64,000 bases of DNA from Parus major (lineage: Eukaryota > Chordata > Aves > Passeriformes > Paridae), in the NCBI RefSeq assembly GCF_001522545.3, contig NC_031791.1, positions 4,921,376 to 4,985,375 of the forward strand, read 5' to 3'. The notes beneath the pieces were generated by a model. The model ran no database searches. It was not told the origin of the DNA and was given only the letters and a program-made list of their open reading frames with translations. Every line of letters begins with the position of its first letter. Within the stretch, counting starts at the first letter, position 1. Of this stretch, positions 1 through 11,159 are shown piece by piece. The position numbers were made by a program, and so were the translations under genes.

Positions 1-110
1 CCCTTCCCAGCTCCCTCAGGAATTCTCCAGCCCCTTCCCAGCTCCCTCAGGAATTCTCCAGCCCCTTCCCAGCTCCCTCAGGAATTCTCCAGCCCTTTCT
101 CAGCTCTGTT
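1..110. repeat. 31-bp tandem repeat, about 3.5 copies
   Basis: Three nearly perfect copies of a 31-bp unit (key parts 'cccttcccag', 'ctccctcagg', 'aattctccag') run from 1 to 92, followed by a degraded fourth. The array is cut by the left edge of the window, so its true length is unknown. No function is implied. Confidence 0.9.
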
Positions 111-1280
111 CCCTGCCCTGGGCTCGCTCCAGCCACTCCATGTCCTTCTTGTCATGAGGGACCCAAAACTCAGCTCAGGATTGGAGGTGCCCCAGCAGTG
201 CCAGCACAAGGGGTTGGTCACAACCCTGGTCTTGCTGTCACATCATGGCTGCTGTCACTGGCACACCTGGGCACACCTGGGCACACCTGGGCACACCTGG
301 GCACACCTTGGCTCATGTTCATCCACTGCCAACCAGCACCTGCAGCTCTTCTGCACTGAGAACTTCCAGGCCACTCTGCCCCCAGTCCCGAGCACTCCCT
401 GGGGCTCTTGTGACCCAGGTTTGGGACCTGGCACATCAGCCTGTTGAACATCATGGACTTGGCCCATCAAGGCATGGAGATGGCAAAGGAACCTCTCCCA
501 TCCTACCCCAGCAGTGCTCAACATGCACACTTCCATGGGATGAACTGAACCTTCTTTTTTGAGACTTTGCATGAAAAATTCTCTGTCTCAAGTCGTGCCT
601 TGCTCAAACACAGGTTCAGTTGGAAACGACAGAGGAAGCAAAGCCCACACCTGACCCTGGTCCCAGTCCAAGAAGAGCTGAGGCAAGTCAGAAAGCAGGT
701 CCCACCCCGGTAAGTGGCAGGTACCCTGTGTTTATGGTAATAACAATAATTTACCCTTCACTATCACCTTCCAGCTGAAGAGCATAAAGCCCTTTGCAGG
801 CATTAATTATCATTAGCCTAATGACATGGTTGATGAAACGGAGGCTGTGAAAGCTGGAGCGATCCACCCAAGGTCCCCAGGCCCCTGCGGTGGCAGAGCC
901 AGGAGTTATGGGCAGGCAGGAGTGCAGGGCAGGCTCAGGGTGGGCACTGGGAGCTTTGCCTTGTCTTGGGGCAGTTGGAGGTCAGTTGGATGGTTGTGTT
1001 GCACATTCCCAGGACATCCCTGCTGGCTGGGATTGCTCCAGGGCGGCTGCAGGTGGTGCAGGAGCCCCACAGTGTCGGGGTCACGGTGGCTGTGCCCAAT
1101 CCATGAGCAGCTGAAGAGCTGGGCAGCTTTTCCTGGGCACTGCAGAGGGGTGGGCAGAGCTGCTGGAGCCCCCCTGGCTGCGGGGGCAGCAGGGTTGGGA
1201 CGCAGAGCCCAGCTGGGCACGGGGCTGGCAGCCAGGGCTGGGGCACAGGAGCCTCTTAACACCACACAATAATTTTGTTT
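111..1280. other. No gene recognised
   Basis: GC-rich sequence with short open frames on both strands but no splice-bounded exon, no recognisable protein and no transposon I can name. The only structure is the 10-bp repeat at 261-310. Confidence 0.6.
261..310. repeat. 10-bp tandem repeat, five copies
   Basis: Four exact copies of 'gcacacctgg' and a fifth ending 'ttg'. The open frames that cross it (periodic W-A-H-L-G-T-P-G-H-T) are products of the repeat and not evidence of coding. Confidence 0.95.
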
Positions 1281-2120
1281 GAAGGTGTGGAGTGATTTAT
1301 GGGTTATTACTGGCTGTGACAGGGTCAGCTGCCAGGCCTGGGTGATTTGGGGGTCCGGGAGGATAACGGGGACAAATTGGGGCCCGAAGGAATGTGCGCT
1401 GGTGGAGCGGGAGGAGGCGGGGGGCAGGGGAGGTGCCGCCTTCTCCTCCATTCCCAGACACAACCTGCTCTCATTATCCGGAGCCACCACAGGCGCTAAC
1501 GCACACAAATATATTCTAATTTATTAGCGCTGGCAAAGATCTCTTTGCAGAGAGCGAACGTTTTATTTTTGAGGCTCAGTGGTTCAAGTGTTTGAAAGGG
1601 CAGCATTCTCTGTGCCTCCAATGTGGGGCTAATGATAATCTAAATTAGTTATTGGAAATAATTACCAAGGCTTTATTGTGCCAAACATAGCAGAGCCCTG
1701 GAGAGCAGTCGCGCTCAGACACGGCCATGCAGCTAAAAGCTTTGATGCTTCATTAATATTCAAGGGGAGTCTTTGGCTGTTTTCCCTCCTCCCCTCGCGC
1801 TGCCGCAGCTCTCTGAATGAACCCAAGGCCTCCGGTGACACCAGCGAGGGGCCTGCCGATTGAAATTAGCACTGGTACCATATCAAAGTTCACTGCACTC
1901 CTAATCTCCAATGGAAAAGGTGGGTTTGGGAAGACGCTATCGCTCGGCGCGGCGGCGAGCGCTCGGTGCCGAGACAGCTTCTCCTGGCTCCAGGCGCCTG
2001 GTTCCAGGCTGAGATAATGCTGGAGAGGAGCATCTCCAAGGTTGTCCTACACAGCTGGGTTTTATGATATAATGGACCAAACCGGCTGCATAATTAATCA
2101 GCCTATATATTTTTTTTTTT
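1281..2120. other. AT-rich block, candidate conserved noncoding element
   Basis: Sequence composition changes from GC-rich to AT-rich at 1500-1700 and again at 2040-2115, with no transposon signature and no coding frame. There is a mirrored pair CTAAT (1629-1633) / ATTAG (1644-1648) and several TAAT/ATTA cores nearby, as often seen in developmental enhancers bound by homeodomain proteins. This is inference from composition only; alignment to other birds is needed. Confidence 0.35.
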
Positions 2121-4751
2121 TTTCCCCTAGTAAATCTTCCTGTGATGGGCAAACAGAAGCCCTGGAGCTGTGTTTGCCTGCCAGATCCGTGGTGGTGCAT
2201 GCGTGTCCTTTTCTTTCTCTTCTCCCCATCTCTCTTTTGGAATAAGTGCTGTGATTTGAAAGTGACTCCAGCCCTGCTCACCAGGACCGGGGGCTCTCAG
2301 GGCTGCTGTTATTTTTTGCCTGCGAAGCAGCTGCTCTCTCCCTCCCAAAAAACCTTTGGGCTCGGAGCAGGACAGCAGGATGTATTTTTGGATGTATTTT
2401 TGGATGCGGGCTTGGCCTGGCAGGGCTCCAGGGAGAATTTCCTCTCCTTGCTCGGGATTCTGCACTGATCAACCATTCAGTTCCGGCGCCTGCGGGCAGG
2501 GCTTGGAGCAGAGGTACCGTCCATGTGGGAGATGATCTCCATGCTCAGCACATCTCCCTGGGCCCTGCGGGCTTGACCTGCCGCCGGCAGGATTCCTCTG
2601 CTTCAGCCAGCCTTGGGTGGAAAGAGCAAATCCTTCTGGCTGGCAAGACAGGGGACAGCTGCTGTGCCTGTTTTCCAGGCAAGCAGCACAGTAAATCGGG
2701 ACAATCCAGGAATTTCGCCCCCCTTCTATAATCCAGATTGTGCAATGGCTAAAAGCACCACGAGCCCCACACGTTTTTGGGGCAAATCTGCCACGCTCCA
2801 AGGGTTTTGTGCCACGCTGGGGTGTGGGATGGGGATGTCCCAGGCCTGTGGGGGCAGTGGGCACGAGAGGAGCTCTGGTGGCACGGCAGGATGCGGGGTG
2901 TGGTGAGTCATTCCTGCTTCCATCCCACGCCGTCTCGGTGGGTGAGTTATGGGACTTCTCCTCTGCTGAGCAGGCACAAATCATCGGGGCCTGTCAGGAG
3001 TCAGGATGAAGTGGGCTGGCTGGAGAGTCCACACTAGTCCTTTAACAAGATTGATGCTTTGCTGCTTCCCAGGTCTGAGTTCAAGAATCTATATTTTATT
3101 CCTTCCCTCCTCTCCCTTCTCCCTGCTCCGTTCGCCGCGGCAGAAACGCACTCTTATAATTCCTGGTCAGGTTTGTGTGTGTGAGGTGGTAATGTGTCTC
3201 CCTGGGAAGAAAAAAAATTGTTTCTAGGAAAGATTTATGTGGAATGAATTATTTAACCTCACACTCCTGGCTGCCCCCGTGCCTGCCCAGACTCCAGGAC
3301 CAGGGATTGTCATGGGGAGCCCAGGTTGGGATGGGCCAGTTTGTGACTGCTGCTGCTCGGGGCTCAGGGGAGACGCAGCTGGGCAGAGACCAAAGCCCAG
3401 GCAGGGTCAGAGAGCTGCAGGTGCCCCCTCTCCTCCCATGTGCCCCTGCCCAGCTGCCTGCCCGTCCTCCAAAGCTCAGAGAGCAGGGAGAAAACCAGCT
3501 GTGAGCAGCTGGTAAAACATCTGGAGCCACAGCAGGATGTCACTGCCCCACCAGGAGCTCAACCAGCACGACCCCTGTCTGGGCTGAGCCCCAAAGTCGT
3601 GTCCACCCCACCGCTCAGAGCTGCCTTCCAGGACTTTGCCAAACCCACGGGAGCAATGGGGCAGCCCAGGGAGATGCTTTGCTGGGCTGGAAGAGGGAAT
3701 GGGACAGGCAGGGCTGGTGGGGGAGCCCAGTGCTGGTCCCTGACAGGGTCAGCAGCACAAAGCCCAGCCCAGGGCTTTGCAGACCTGGGGCAAACTGAAA
3801 GGGAAAAAAAACCACAACATGTTTGTTAGATATTTTTCCCTTGCAAATTATGATTTCTGCAGGAAGTGCCTGTCTGCAGAGAATTTCCAGAAAGAGAAAA
3901 AACACACACACACAGAATGGGTTTGTGCAAATTGAAAACAAAAAGCTGCCAGACGTTCCCTGCTCCTCGCTGCCCGCCCCCTCGAAGAAATATTGGCAGA
4001 AGAAGGGGAAGGGAAGCCAGAAAACTTTTGAAGAAAAATATTAATGAAAACCAAACCCTTTCTGCTTCTTGTTTAATTTCCAAAGGGAAGATGAAGGGCT
4101 CCCTGCCCTGGCCCTGGACTCACTGCTGACCCTGCAGTGAGGACAGGAGTGGTGCTGGTCTGGATTGTTGAAGAGCCAGAGCCCTTGACCTGGGCACATC
4201 TTGCTCCACAGACCCCTCTCCCTCAGGACTGGGGTCCTGGGGCAGCCTCTCCTCCCCAAAAACTTTAGGGATGGGTCCTGTATGGGGAACTGGGTGATGT
4301 CTCAGGCTGGACAGGAGCCCCAGAGTGGTCTGCTCGAGTGGAACCCCCAGAAGGAGTCCCAGGTGTTGGCTTATCTGGGGACAAGGTGACCAGGCTGGGC
4401 ACAGAGCCACTGCCAGGGCATCCCACAGCTCCAGCCCTGTGGCACAGCAGCAGCAGGAGAGGTGGGAAGGATTTTATTTCCAGCCACAAGCTGAGGGGAC
4501 AGGGAGGAGGTCAGACATGAACACAGCAGGAGGATTTGATGGGGACAGTGGAGTTCACAATGTTTTGTTTCTACAACGTGCTGAAGGACTCAACACCTGC
4601 TTTCTGAGGGCTCTTCCTCTGCACCCCAGGGCTCTCACCTTGAGCCAGCACCGTGCCAGAGGGGAGGCCACCCTGGCTGCCAGCATCAGCTCCCAAAATC
4701 CCTGACTGGGAGGATGAGTGGTGTGCTCACCCTGCTCGTGATGAACACGGA
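2121..4751. other. No gene recognised
   Basis: Mixed unique sequence. It follows a T-run at about 2107-2123, and contains a 12-bp duplication ('tgtatttttgga' twice near 2380-2405) and a short CA run at about 3902-3914. Open frames here lack splice sites or recognisable domains. Confidence 0.55.
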
Positions 4752-4832
4752 GGTGGTGCTTGGATGGCTGGACGTGAGGATCTTAAAGGTCTTTCCCAAC
4801 AGAAAGAATTCCATGGTTCCATGGGTCTATGA
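4752..4832 (+). mobile_element. CR1 LINE 3' end, short and decayed
   Basis: The stretch around 'ggatcttaaaggtctttcccaac' followed by 'ccatggttccatgggtctatga' is the usual 3' tail of avian CR1 in sense orientation. Only the last 80 bp or so can be followed. CR1 copies are typically 5'-truncated, so a short 3' fragment is expected. Confidence 0.65.
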
Positions 4833-5713
4833 GCTCACCAGGTGTCTCTTGCCCTCATTGTCCCTGGAATTCAGCTGTTCTGGCTGGGCTTATCCTGGGG
4901 TGCCCACCCAAGGCATTAACACTTCCCCTGACCACTCCAGAGCCTGAGAAAACACCAAAAAACCTCTGCAAGTGCAGGTTTGTGGTGCCAGCCCCATGGC
5001 CTCGGCCCCCAGAGCCCCCCCAGCCACACAAACAGCATTACAAGGCGCTCCAGGAGGATTACAGCCCACAACACATGTGCCATGTGCAGTCCTGCCTGTG
5101 CCTTGTGCATCCACAACAATGCTCAAAGACTCCCACAATAATGCCTCCAGCTTTCAGTTAAAACTAATTTTAACCGGTGAACACCTGCCAAATTGATTTT
5201 ACGGGTCTGACACCGGTAAATCACTTGAAATTTCAAGCCTCCACAAAATTTGCATTCTGCTATTTTCACATCTCTTGGAAATTCTCAACTTTGGCTGGTT
5301 TCACTGTGGAACTTCTTTGCGAAGCAGCCCAGGGGCCAGGAGGCAAGAGGCAGGGAAATGGCAGCGTGAGTGACTGCTGGGACACGCTGGGAGCTTTGTG
5401 CTGCACTTTTTGGGATTGATGTCTGAGTCTTGCTGATGCTGAGTCTGAAATATTGCTTTGCCTATAGGTGAACAAATCCTGCCTCTGATGGCTTGTGGAG
5501 GGGGTTCCTTGGGGTTCTCTCCCAGAATAAATGACTCTCTTGTGTGACTGGGTGGCTCAGGAGGGCAGCTCTGCTGAACTCTGTAATGAGCTTGGAGCCT
5601 GCACTTTGTGTGTTCTGTTTTCCTCCAGAGACAAATGAAATCAGATGAAATCCACAAGCGAGTGTGATTGTCCTGACTGACAAAACCACCTCAGGATGGT
5701 GGCTTCTGTGGAG
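4833..5713. other. No gene recognised
   Basis: Unique sequence. The part from 5150 to 5290 is AT-richer and might be a short conserved noncoding element, but I see no specific motif that decides it. Confidence 0.5.
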
Positions 5714-5950
5714 ATAGAATCAGAGAATCCCAGAATGGTTTAGGTTGGAGACCTTAAACACCACCCAGTGCCATGGCAGGGACACTTCTCACTGTCCCAG
5801 GCTGCTCCCAGCCCCGTCCAGCCTGGCCTGGGATATTTCCAGGGATCCAGGGGCAGCCACAGCTGCTCTGGACACTCTGTCCCAGGGCCCCACCACCCTC
5901 CCAGGGAACAATTCCTTCCCAATATCTCACCCATCCCCACCCTTGGCAGT
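5714..5950 (-). mobile_element. CR1 LINE fragment
   Basis: Begins 'atagaatcagagaatccc' then 'ggtttaggttggagacctt', which is the reverse complement of the CR1 3' terminus, and continues through the usual 'ccatggcagggacactt', 'ccagcctggcctggga' and 'ccagggatccaggggcagcc' landmarks. About 235 bp of the 3' end, antisense to the plus strand. The diagnostic 3' repeat is degraded, so this is not a recent copy. Confidence 0.9.
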
Positions 5951-7428
5951 GGAAAGCCATTCCTCGTGGTCCTGGCAGTTACATGTTCCCACAAAAACTC
6001 TCTTCCCACCTCTTCAGGTGCAAGAAGGTCACAACTGGCTCACCCCAAAGCCTTTTGGTCACAGGGCTGGAATACCATTGGGATTTTGGTGTATCCCTCA
6101 ATAGATCAATGGACTGGGCCTGAAGAACAGCCACAAACCCAGGTTTTATTCCTCCTGACTGGTGTGTTGAATAGCTAATGGTGCTTGTGAGCACAGCTGC
6201 TCTTGCTGCTGTTGTATGACAAGGACATAAGAAAAGGAAAATCAAAGCATCTTTAAGGTGTTCCTGGAAATAACAATGCTGCTAGAGGAGGATTTTATCT
6301 GTGAGCTTTTTAATGGAATGGATATCTCACACTCCAGCATCCCAGCTGTTGTGTGGCTGAACACGTCCTGCAGCTCCTTTCTTTTGTAAGTGGGATGCTC
6401 ATGGTGAGGGGTCAGAGCGGTGCAGCCTTTGCCACGTTGTCACACGGGCTGATTCCCCTCTCACTCACAGCCACACAGGAGAGGAAGAACAAAGACGAGG
6501 CTGGGAGAAGCTAGGAAAGCATTCCCTGATCCCAGAGCTGCAGGTGAAGTGGGGCTGGCTCAGAGAGCACGAGCAGAGACTCAAAAGTAGAGAAACTTTG
6601 GACAGTGTGGTGGAGTGAAATGGGAAATACAGAACAGTGTTGGGAAGGAGGAAGGTGGAACCATAAGGAAGCCAAAGAGCTGCTCTGTAAAAAGATCTGA
6701 ACAAGGATTGACACCCTCAGAAATCTCCACAGAAATCCAGGGACAAAGGAGGAGGAAGGCAGAAGGACAGAAAATGGAGCAGAGACCGTGGTTTGGTGTC
6801 CCAAAGCTCGGGAAGGAGAAACAGAGGGTTGGCCATGAAAGAGAAAATAGCAGCTGGTCCTAAAGGAAGAAAGGCAGAGACAAGAGGTGGAGGCAGAAGG
6901 GGGCAGGCAGAGCAGGCTGAGAGCACAGGAGGGACAGGGACGAGCGCTGGGCAGGTTCCTGCTGTCACACCAAGCGTGTCCAGGCCAGCGTGGGGGATAT
7001 GAGCACAGAGAAGGGAGACTTGTGAAGCCTTCAGAGGAGTTCTGTGGTTTTTGGGGAAGGGCAAGGAGTGAGCAGTGGAGGTGGGAAGATGATCTGAGTG
7101 TAGGAAGTCACTGGAAAGGATGAGTACACAAAGGGCTGTTCTTAAATGTGTAATTTCCCTTGTGGACTTTGGGAATGAGTCTTGTGGGGCTGAAGGTGGC
7201 ACAACTGGCAAGTCTTAATGCCAAGAGGAGTCTGGGGTGAGGATGGAGGGCACTGCCCAAGCCCTTGGTGCTGCCATTGGTGAGGAGGCACCGAGGGAAT
7301 GGGGCAGTGGCAGAGTGGGAATGAAAGTGACCCTGGCTGGGTGAGCAGAAAGCTCCAAGGGTTCAATGCACTGAGATTGTGAGGAACCAGCTCACCTCTG
7401 CCTCAGAGTCCTGGAAGAATTGGTTCAT
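5951..7428. other. No gene recognised
   Basis: Purine-rich tract at about 6460-7120 on the plus strand. No transposon or exon that I recognise. Confidence 0.55.
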
Positions 7429-8246
7429 GAATCACAGAATTATGGAATGGTTTTGGTTGGAAGGGATCTTAAAACTCATCTTGTTCCACCCCCTGCCATG
7501 GCAGGGACACCTCCCACTGTCCCAGGGTCACCNNNNNNNNNNNNNNNNNNNNNNNNNNNNNNNNNNNNNNNNNNNNNNNNNNNNNNNNNNNNNNNNNNNN
7601 NNNNNNNNNNNNNNNNNNNNNNNNNNNNNNNNNNNNNNNNNNNNNNNNNNNNNNNNNNNNNNNNNNNNNNNNNNNNNNNNNNNNNNNNNNNNNNNNNNNN
7701 NNNNNNNNNNNNNNNNNNNNNNNNNNNNNNNNNNNNNNNNNNNNNNNNNNNNNNNNNNNNNNNNNNNNNNNNNNNNNNNNNNNNNNNNNNNNNNNNNNNN
7801 NNNNNNNNNNNNNNNNNNNNNNNNNNNNNNNNNNNNNNNNNNNNNNNNNNNNNNNNNNNNNNNNNNNNNNNNNNNNNNNNNNNNNNNNNNNNNNNNNNNN
7901 NNNNNNNNNNNNNNNNNNNNNNNNNNNNNNNNNNNNNNNNNNNNNNNNNNNNNNNNNNNNNNNNNNNNNNNNNNNNNNNNNNNNNNNNNNNNNNNNNNNN
8001 NNNNNNNNNNNNNNNNNNNNNNNNNNNNNNNNNNNNNNNNNNNNNNNNNNNNNNNNNNNNNNNNNNNNNNNNNNNNNNNNNNNNNNNNNNNNNNNNNNNN
8101 NNNNNNNNNNNNNNNNNNNNNNNNNNNNNNNNNNNNNNNNNNNNNNNNNNNNNNNNNNNNNNNNNNNNNNNNNNNNNNNNNNNNNNNNNNNNNNNNNNNN
8201 NNNNNNNNNNNNCCTGGAGCAGCTCCAGGGGCTCCTCTGGACTTCC
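7429..8246 (-). mobile_element. CR1 LINE fragment spanning an assembly gap
   Basis: The left part (7429-7532) begins 'atcacagaattatggaatgg' and runs through 'ccatggcagggacacctccc', the antisense CR1 3' end. After the gap, 8213-8246 reads 'cctggagcagctccaggggc', which matches the antisense of a region further 5' in the CR1 3' UTR (compare the sense copy at about 26170). The two pieces fit one antisense insertion whose middle was not assembled. The element's true length depends on whether the 680 N are a real gap estimate. Confidence 0.8.
7533..8212. other. Assembly gap, 680 N
   Basis: Run of N. It lies inside a CR1 copy, so repeat collapse is a likely cause of the gap. Confidence 0.99.
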
Positions 8247-8394
8247 AGAAGTAGGAGAACCATGAGGTTGGAGGCAGTTCTTGCGAAGGAACAGAACTGG
8301 AGCAAGAAGTCAGTTCAAGGCATGGCAGAACCACCCTACAAATGCAGGGTAAATAGCCTGGCCTGTGTCATACATAAGTTTTTTTGGCTTATAT

Positions 8395-8695
8395 TATATT
8401 GGACAACAGCTGGAGCCAGTGAGATGTATGGAAAAATAAAATGCAGCATGGGTTCTCCAAAGGCAGCTTGTCAGGGACTGAGCAATCCCTGGGTTTTCTG
8501 CACGGCGTTGTGTCTGTCTGGATTTAAGCAGCTATTGGATAAAGCACCCATGGGAAATTATTAGCTAACCCAGAGAAGATGGGATCACAGAATTAAAGTG
8601 GATAAAGAACTTGTGAAGGGTGAGTCTGCAGTGGATAATATTAAAAGGAGGTTATCAGGAGGAAGGCAGATAAGCAGCGATGTTCCCTGTGGATG
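8395..8695 (+). mobile_element. Decayed CR1/L3-like LINE reverse transcriptase segment
   Basis: Three reverse-transcriptase landmarks of the CR1/L3 clade occur in the right order. Q-H-G-F-S-K-G is at 8444-8464 (family motif QHGFRKG). D-K-A-P-M-G is at 8538-8555 (family KAFDxVPHG). S-G-G-R-Q-I-S-S-D-V-P-C-G is at 8655-8693 (family SGWRxVTSGVPQG). The last two share a frame, broken by one in-frame stop at about 8562-8564; the first is in another frame, so at least one frameshift separates them. The family spacing is roughly kept. The catalytic FADD box that should follow is not recognisable. It is a molecular fossil of the palm domain, older than the CR1 3' tails around it. Identification rests on my memory of the family motifs. 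Confidence 0.65.
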
Positions 8696-8699
8696 GGTC

Positions 8700-9841
8700 T
8701 CAGGGCTGTCTCCGAGCGTTTCCTTTCTTGGCCTTGGTTGCACCCTGCCTGGAATCCACATCCATTGTGAGAGGGACCATGTCAGCAGGAGCAGGGCGAC
8801 CAAGAAAGGAAGAGCAGAGAGCAGCGAGGAATGGGAGAGCTCCCACCTTGCCAAAAATCGACGTCAGGCAGCCCTTCCAGCCAGCGAGGGGACGGCACCT
8901 CCTCGGCTGAGAGCGCAGATAAGACCAGGCAGAAACAGTTCAAGTATTTCTGTAGCTGTGCCAGGAACATGAGCAATTAAATGGAAGAATTAGAAGGCCT
9001 CATCCAGGAGGAATGAGTAATCCTGGGAACTGTGGATACGGGAGAACTTATCTTCCAGAGCATAGATGGGAGAACAAGTGCTACAGATATTCTTGATCAC
9101 AGTCAGATTGTTCTATCAGTCAGACACAGAGAGGCTGAGCTCAGAGTTTGTCTTGCTGAAGAGCTGGGGAAGAGAATTTGGTGCTGGTGACAACCTGAGC
9201 CCGAACGGCCGTGACCTGGTTTGGTTTCTGTGGCATGGGCTGGGGTGGACATGAATTGGTCTCTACCCAAGGCTTGGGTGTTGGCCTGCAGGCTTTGAGA
9301 GCCAAGGCAAAGCAGATAATGGTGGTGCCTGGCCAGGGGAGCTCAGAGAGCGAGCTCAGACACGTGGCTAGTGCTGCCTGGAGCCACATCCCTGCGGGAG
9401 GAAAGGGCTGCAGGGAAGGGCTGCAGTCCCCACCACGGACAGGCCCCAGCTGCCAGGAAAGGGCAAGGCTGGGAGGGCAGGAAAGGTGGGACACAAGCAG
9501 GATGGGCTGGTGAAAGGCAAGCCTAGATGCAGGAGATCTCTGGTTTCTGTGGGCGAGAGAGAGACTCGGGCTGGGGCTGGCACCAGGAACATTTAGTCCT
9601 GCTCACAGAGAGACTGCCAGGATGGAGGTGGCCACTGCCTGCTCAGTGCTGGTGAGGGTTACCTGCAGGTTCAAGATGTGACAGACACCTGGCTTTGCTT
9701 CCCCCCTGGTCCCTCTGCTCTGCTCTAGCCACCCCAGACCTTCTGTGTGTGTTAGAGGTGAGCTGGAGGAGATGAGGGCATGAAGGAAAGGGCTAACCTG
9801 GCCCTCATCTCTGCTCTCCAGCTGCTTGCCAAGGTTGTGAA
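8700..9841. other. No gene recognised
   Basis: Unique sequence after the LINE relic. The relic may extend further than I can follow. No exon or motif stands out. Confidence 0.5.
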
Positions 9842-10118
9842 CGGGAAAGGATGAGAGGAAACGGCCTCAAGTTGCACCAGGGGAGGTTTAGATATATACC
9901 AGGAAAAATATCTTCACTGGAAAGGTGGTTAGGTATTGGAACAGGCTGCCCAAGGGAGCGATGGAATCATCATCCCTGGAAATATTCAAAAGCCACGTGG
10001 ATGTGGCACTTGGGGACATGGGTCAGTGGGGAATACGATGGTGCTGGCTGATTAGTTAGACTCAACAATCTCAGAACTTTTTCTCCACCTTAATAATGCC
10101 ACAATTCTGTGGTTCTCC
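9842..10118 (+). mobile_element. CR1 LINE 3' fragment
   Basis: Sense CR1 with 'agaggaaacggcctcaagtt', 'caccaggggaggtttagat', 'ggaacaggctgcccaaggg', 'catccctggaaatattcaaa' and a degraded 3' end 'aatgccacaattctgtggtt'. About 275 bp. It sits about 95 bp before a 12-bp minisatellite. Confidence 0.9.
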
Positions 10119-10213
10119 GACTCACAGCGCCCCTGTTCCCTCAGGCTGTGCAGCGAGGAAAGCCCTGCTGCACCTCCAGGACCTCACTCTTGAGGCCATG
10201 GCTGCAGAAGGTG

Positions 10214-10699
10214 GCCCATCTCCTGTCCCATCTCCTGTCCCATCTCCTGTCCCATCTCCTGTCCCATCTCCTGTCCCATCTCCTGTCCCATTTCCTATCC
10301 CATTTCCTATCCCATTTCCTGTCCCATTTCCTGTCACATTTCCTGTCCCATTTCCTGTCACATTTCCTGTCCCATTTCCTGTCCCATTTCCTGCCCCATT
10401 TCCTGCCCCATTTCTATCCCATTTCCTGTCCCATTTCTATCCCATTTCCTGCCCCATCTCCTGTCCCATCTCCTGCCCCATTTCCTATCCCATTTCCTGC
10501 CCCATTTCCTGCCCCATTTCCTGCCCCATTTCCTGCCCCATTTCCTGCCCCATTTCTATCCCATTTCCTGCCCCATTTCTATCCCATTTCCTGCCCCATT
10601 TCTATCCCATTTCCTTCCCCATTTCCTGCCCCATTTCTATCCCATTTCCTATCCCATTTCCTGCCCCATTTCCTGCCCCGTTTCCTGCCCCATTTCCCA
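10214..10699. repeat. 12-bp minisatellite, about 40 units, with 11-bp variants
   Basis: The array starts with pure 'cccatctcctgt' units, moves to 'cccatttcctat/gt' and 'cccatttcctgc', and from about 10410 includes an 11-bp variant 'cccatttctat'. Between about 10546 and 10665 the 11-bp variant alternates with 12-bp units to make a 23-bp higher-order repeat. The 12-bp units give a clean 4-residue peptide repeat (P-V-P-S) that keeps two long frames open, but the 11-bp units shift frame. This argues that the array is not coding. Confidence 0.95.
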
Positions 10700-11135
10700 G
10701 GAGCTGTGCCCCAGCCCCTCTGTCCTGAGCCAGACCAGCTCGGCAGCACCTGCAGCAGCCCCCAGAAGGGCTGGAGAGCAGAGCACAGCACAGCCTGTCC
10801 AAAAAACCTTTGGACAGGATGTCCAAAGCCATCAGTGCTTGGCTCCCTGCTCCCAGGCAAATGAGGCACTTAACCTGATCAGCTGAACATGTGGGCACGG
10901 CCACGGGCAGCCAGCAGAGCGTTACCTGCCTGGTCCTACACGTCCTGCTTATCCTGCCCTCCCCTGATGGTGCTCTCCTGGCTGGGCAGGGATGCTCTCA
11001 CCAAGCTCCACGCCTTGCCTTCCCTTCCAGCACGACTTGGGGTTACTTCAGTCCCTTCTCCTGGGCACCCAGGTTTGTGCTGTGCCTGCAGAGGCGTTTC
11101 ATCACTTGCTTCCTCCTCCCCACCTCCTCGTCCCG

Positions 11136-11159
11136 CTGCTGCTGCTGCTGCTGCTGCTG
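11136..11159. repeat. (CTG)8 microsatellite
   Basis: Eight perfect CTG units. Frames through it read poly-Leu, poly-Cys or poly-Ala depending on phase and strand. No surrounding exon is visible. Confidence 0.95.

Noticed and set aside
906..1508. 200-codon minus-strand frame
   Set aside because: Proline- and cysteine-rich shadow frame with competing frames on both strands; nothing supports translation.
7379..8334. Long open frames of 260-290 codons on both strands
   Set aside because: They are open only because they cross 680 N. The real residues are CR1 antisense and flank.
10096..10864. Two overlapping proline-rich frames of 210 and 251 codons
   Set aside because: They are translations of the 12-bp minisatellite. 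The 11-bp variants shift frame within the array, and there is no start context or splice site.
11136..11159. Poly-leucine or poly-alanine coding CTG repeat
   Set aside because: A simple microsatellite with no surrounding exon evidence.
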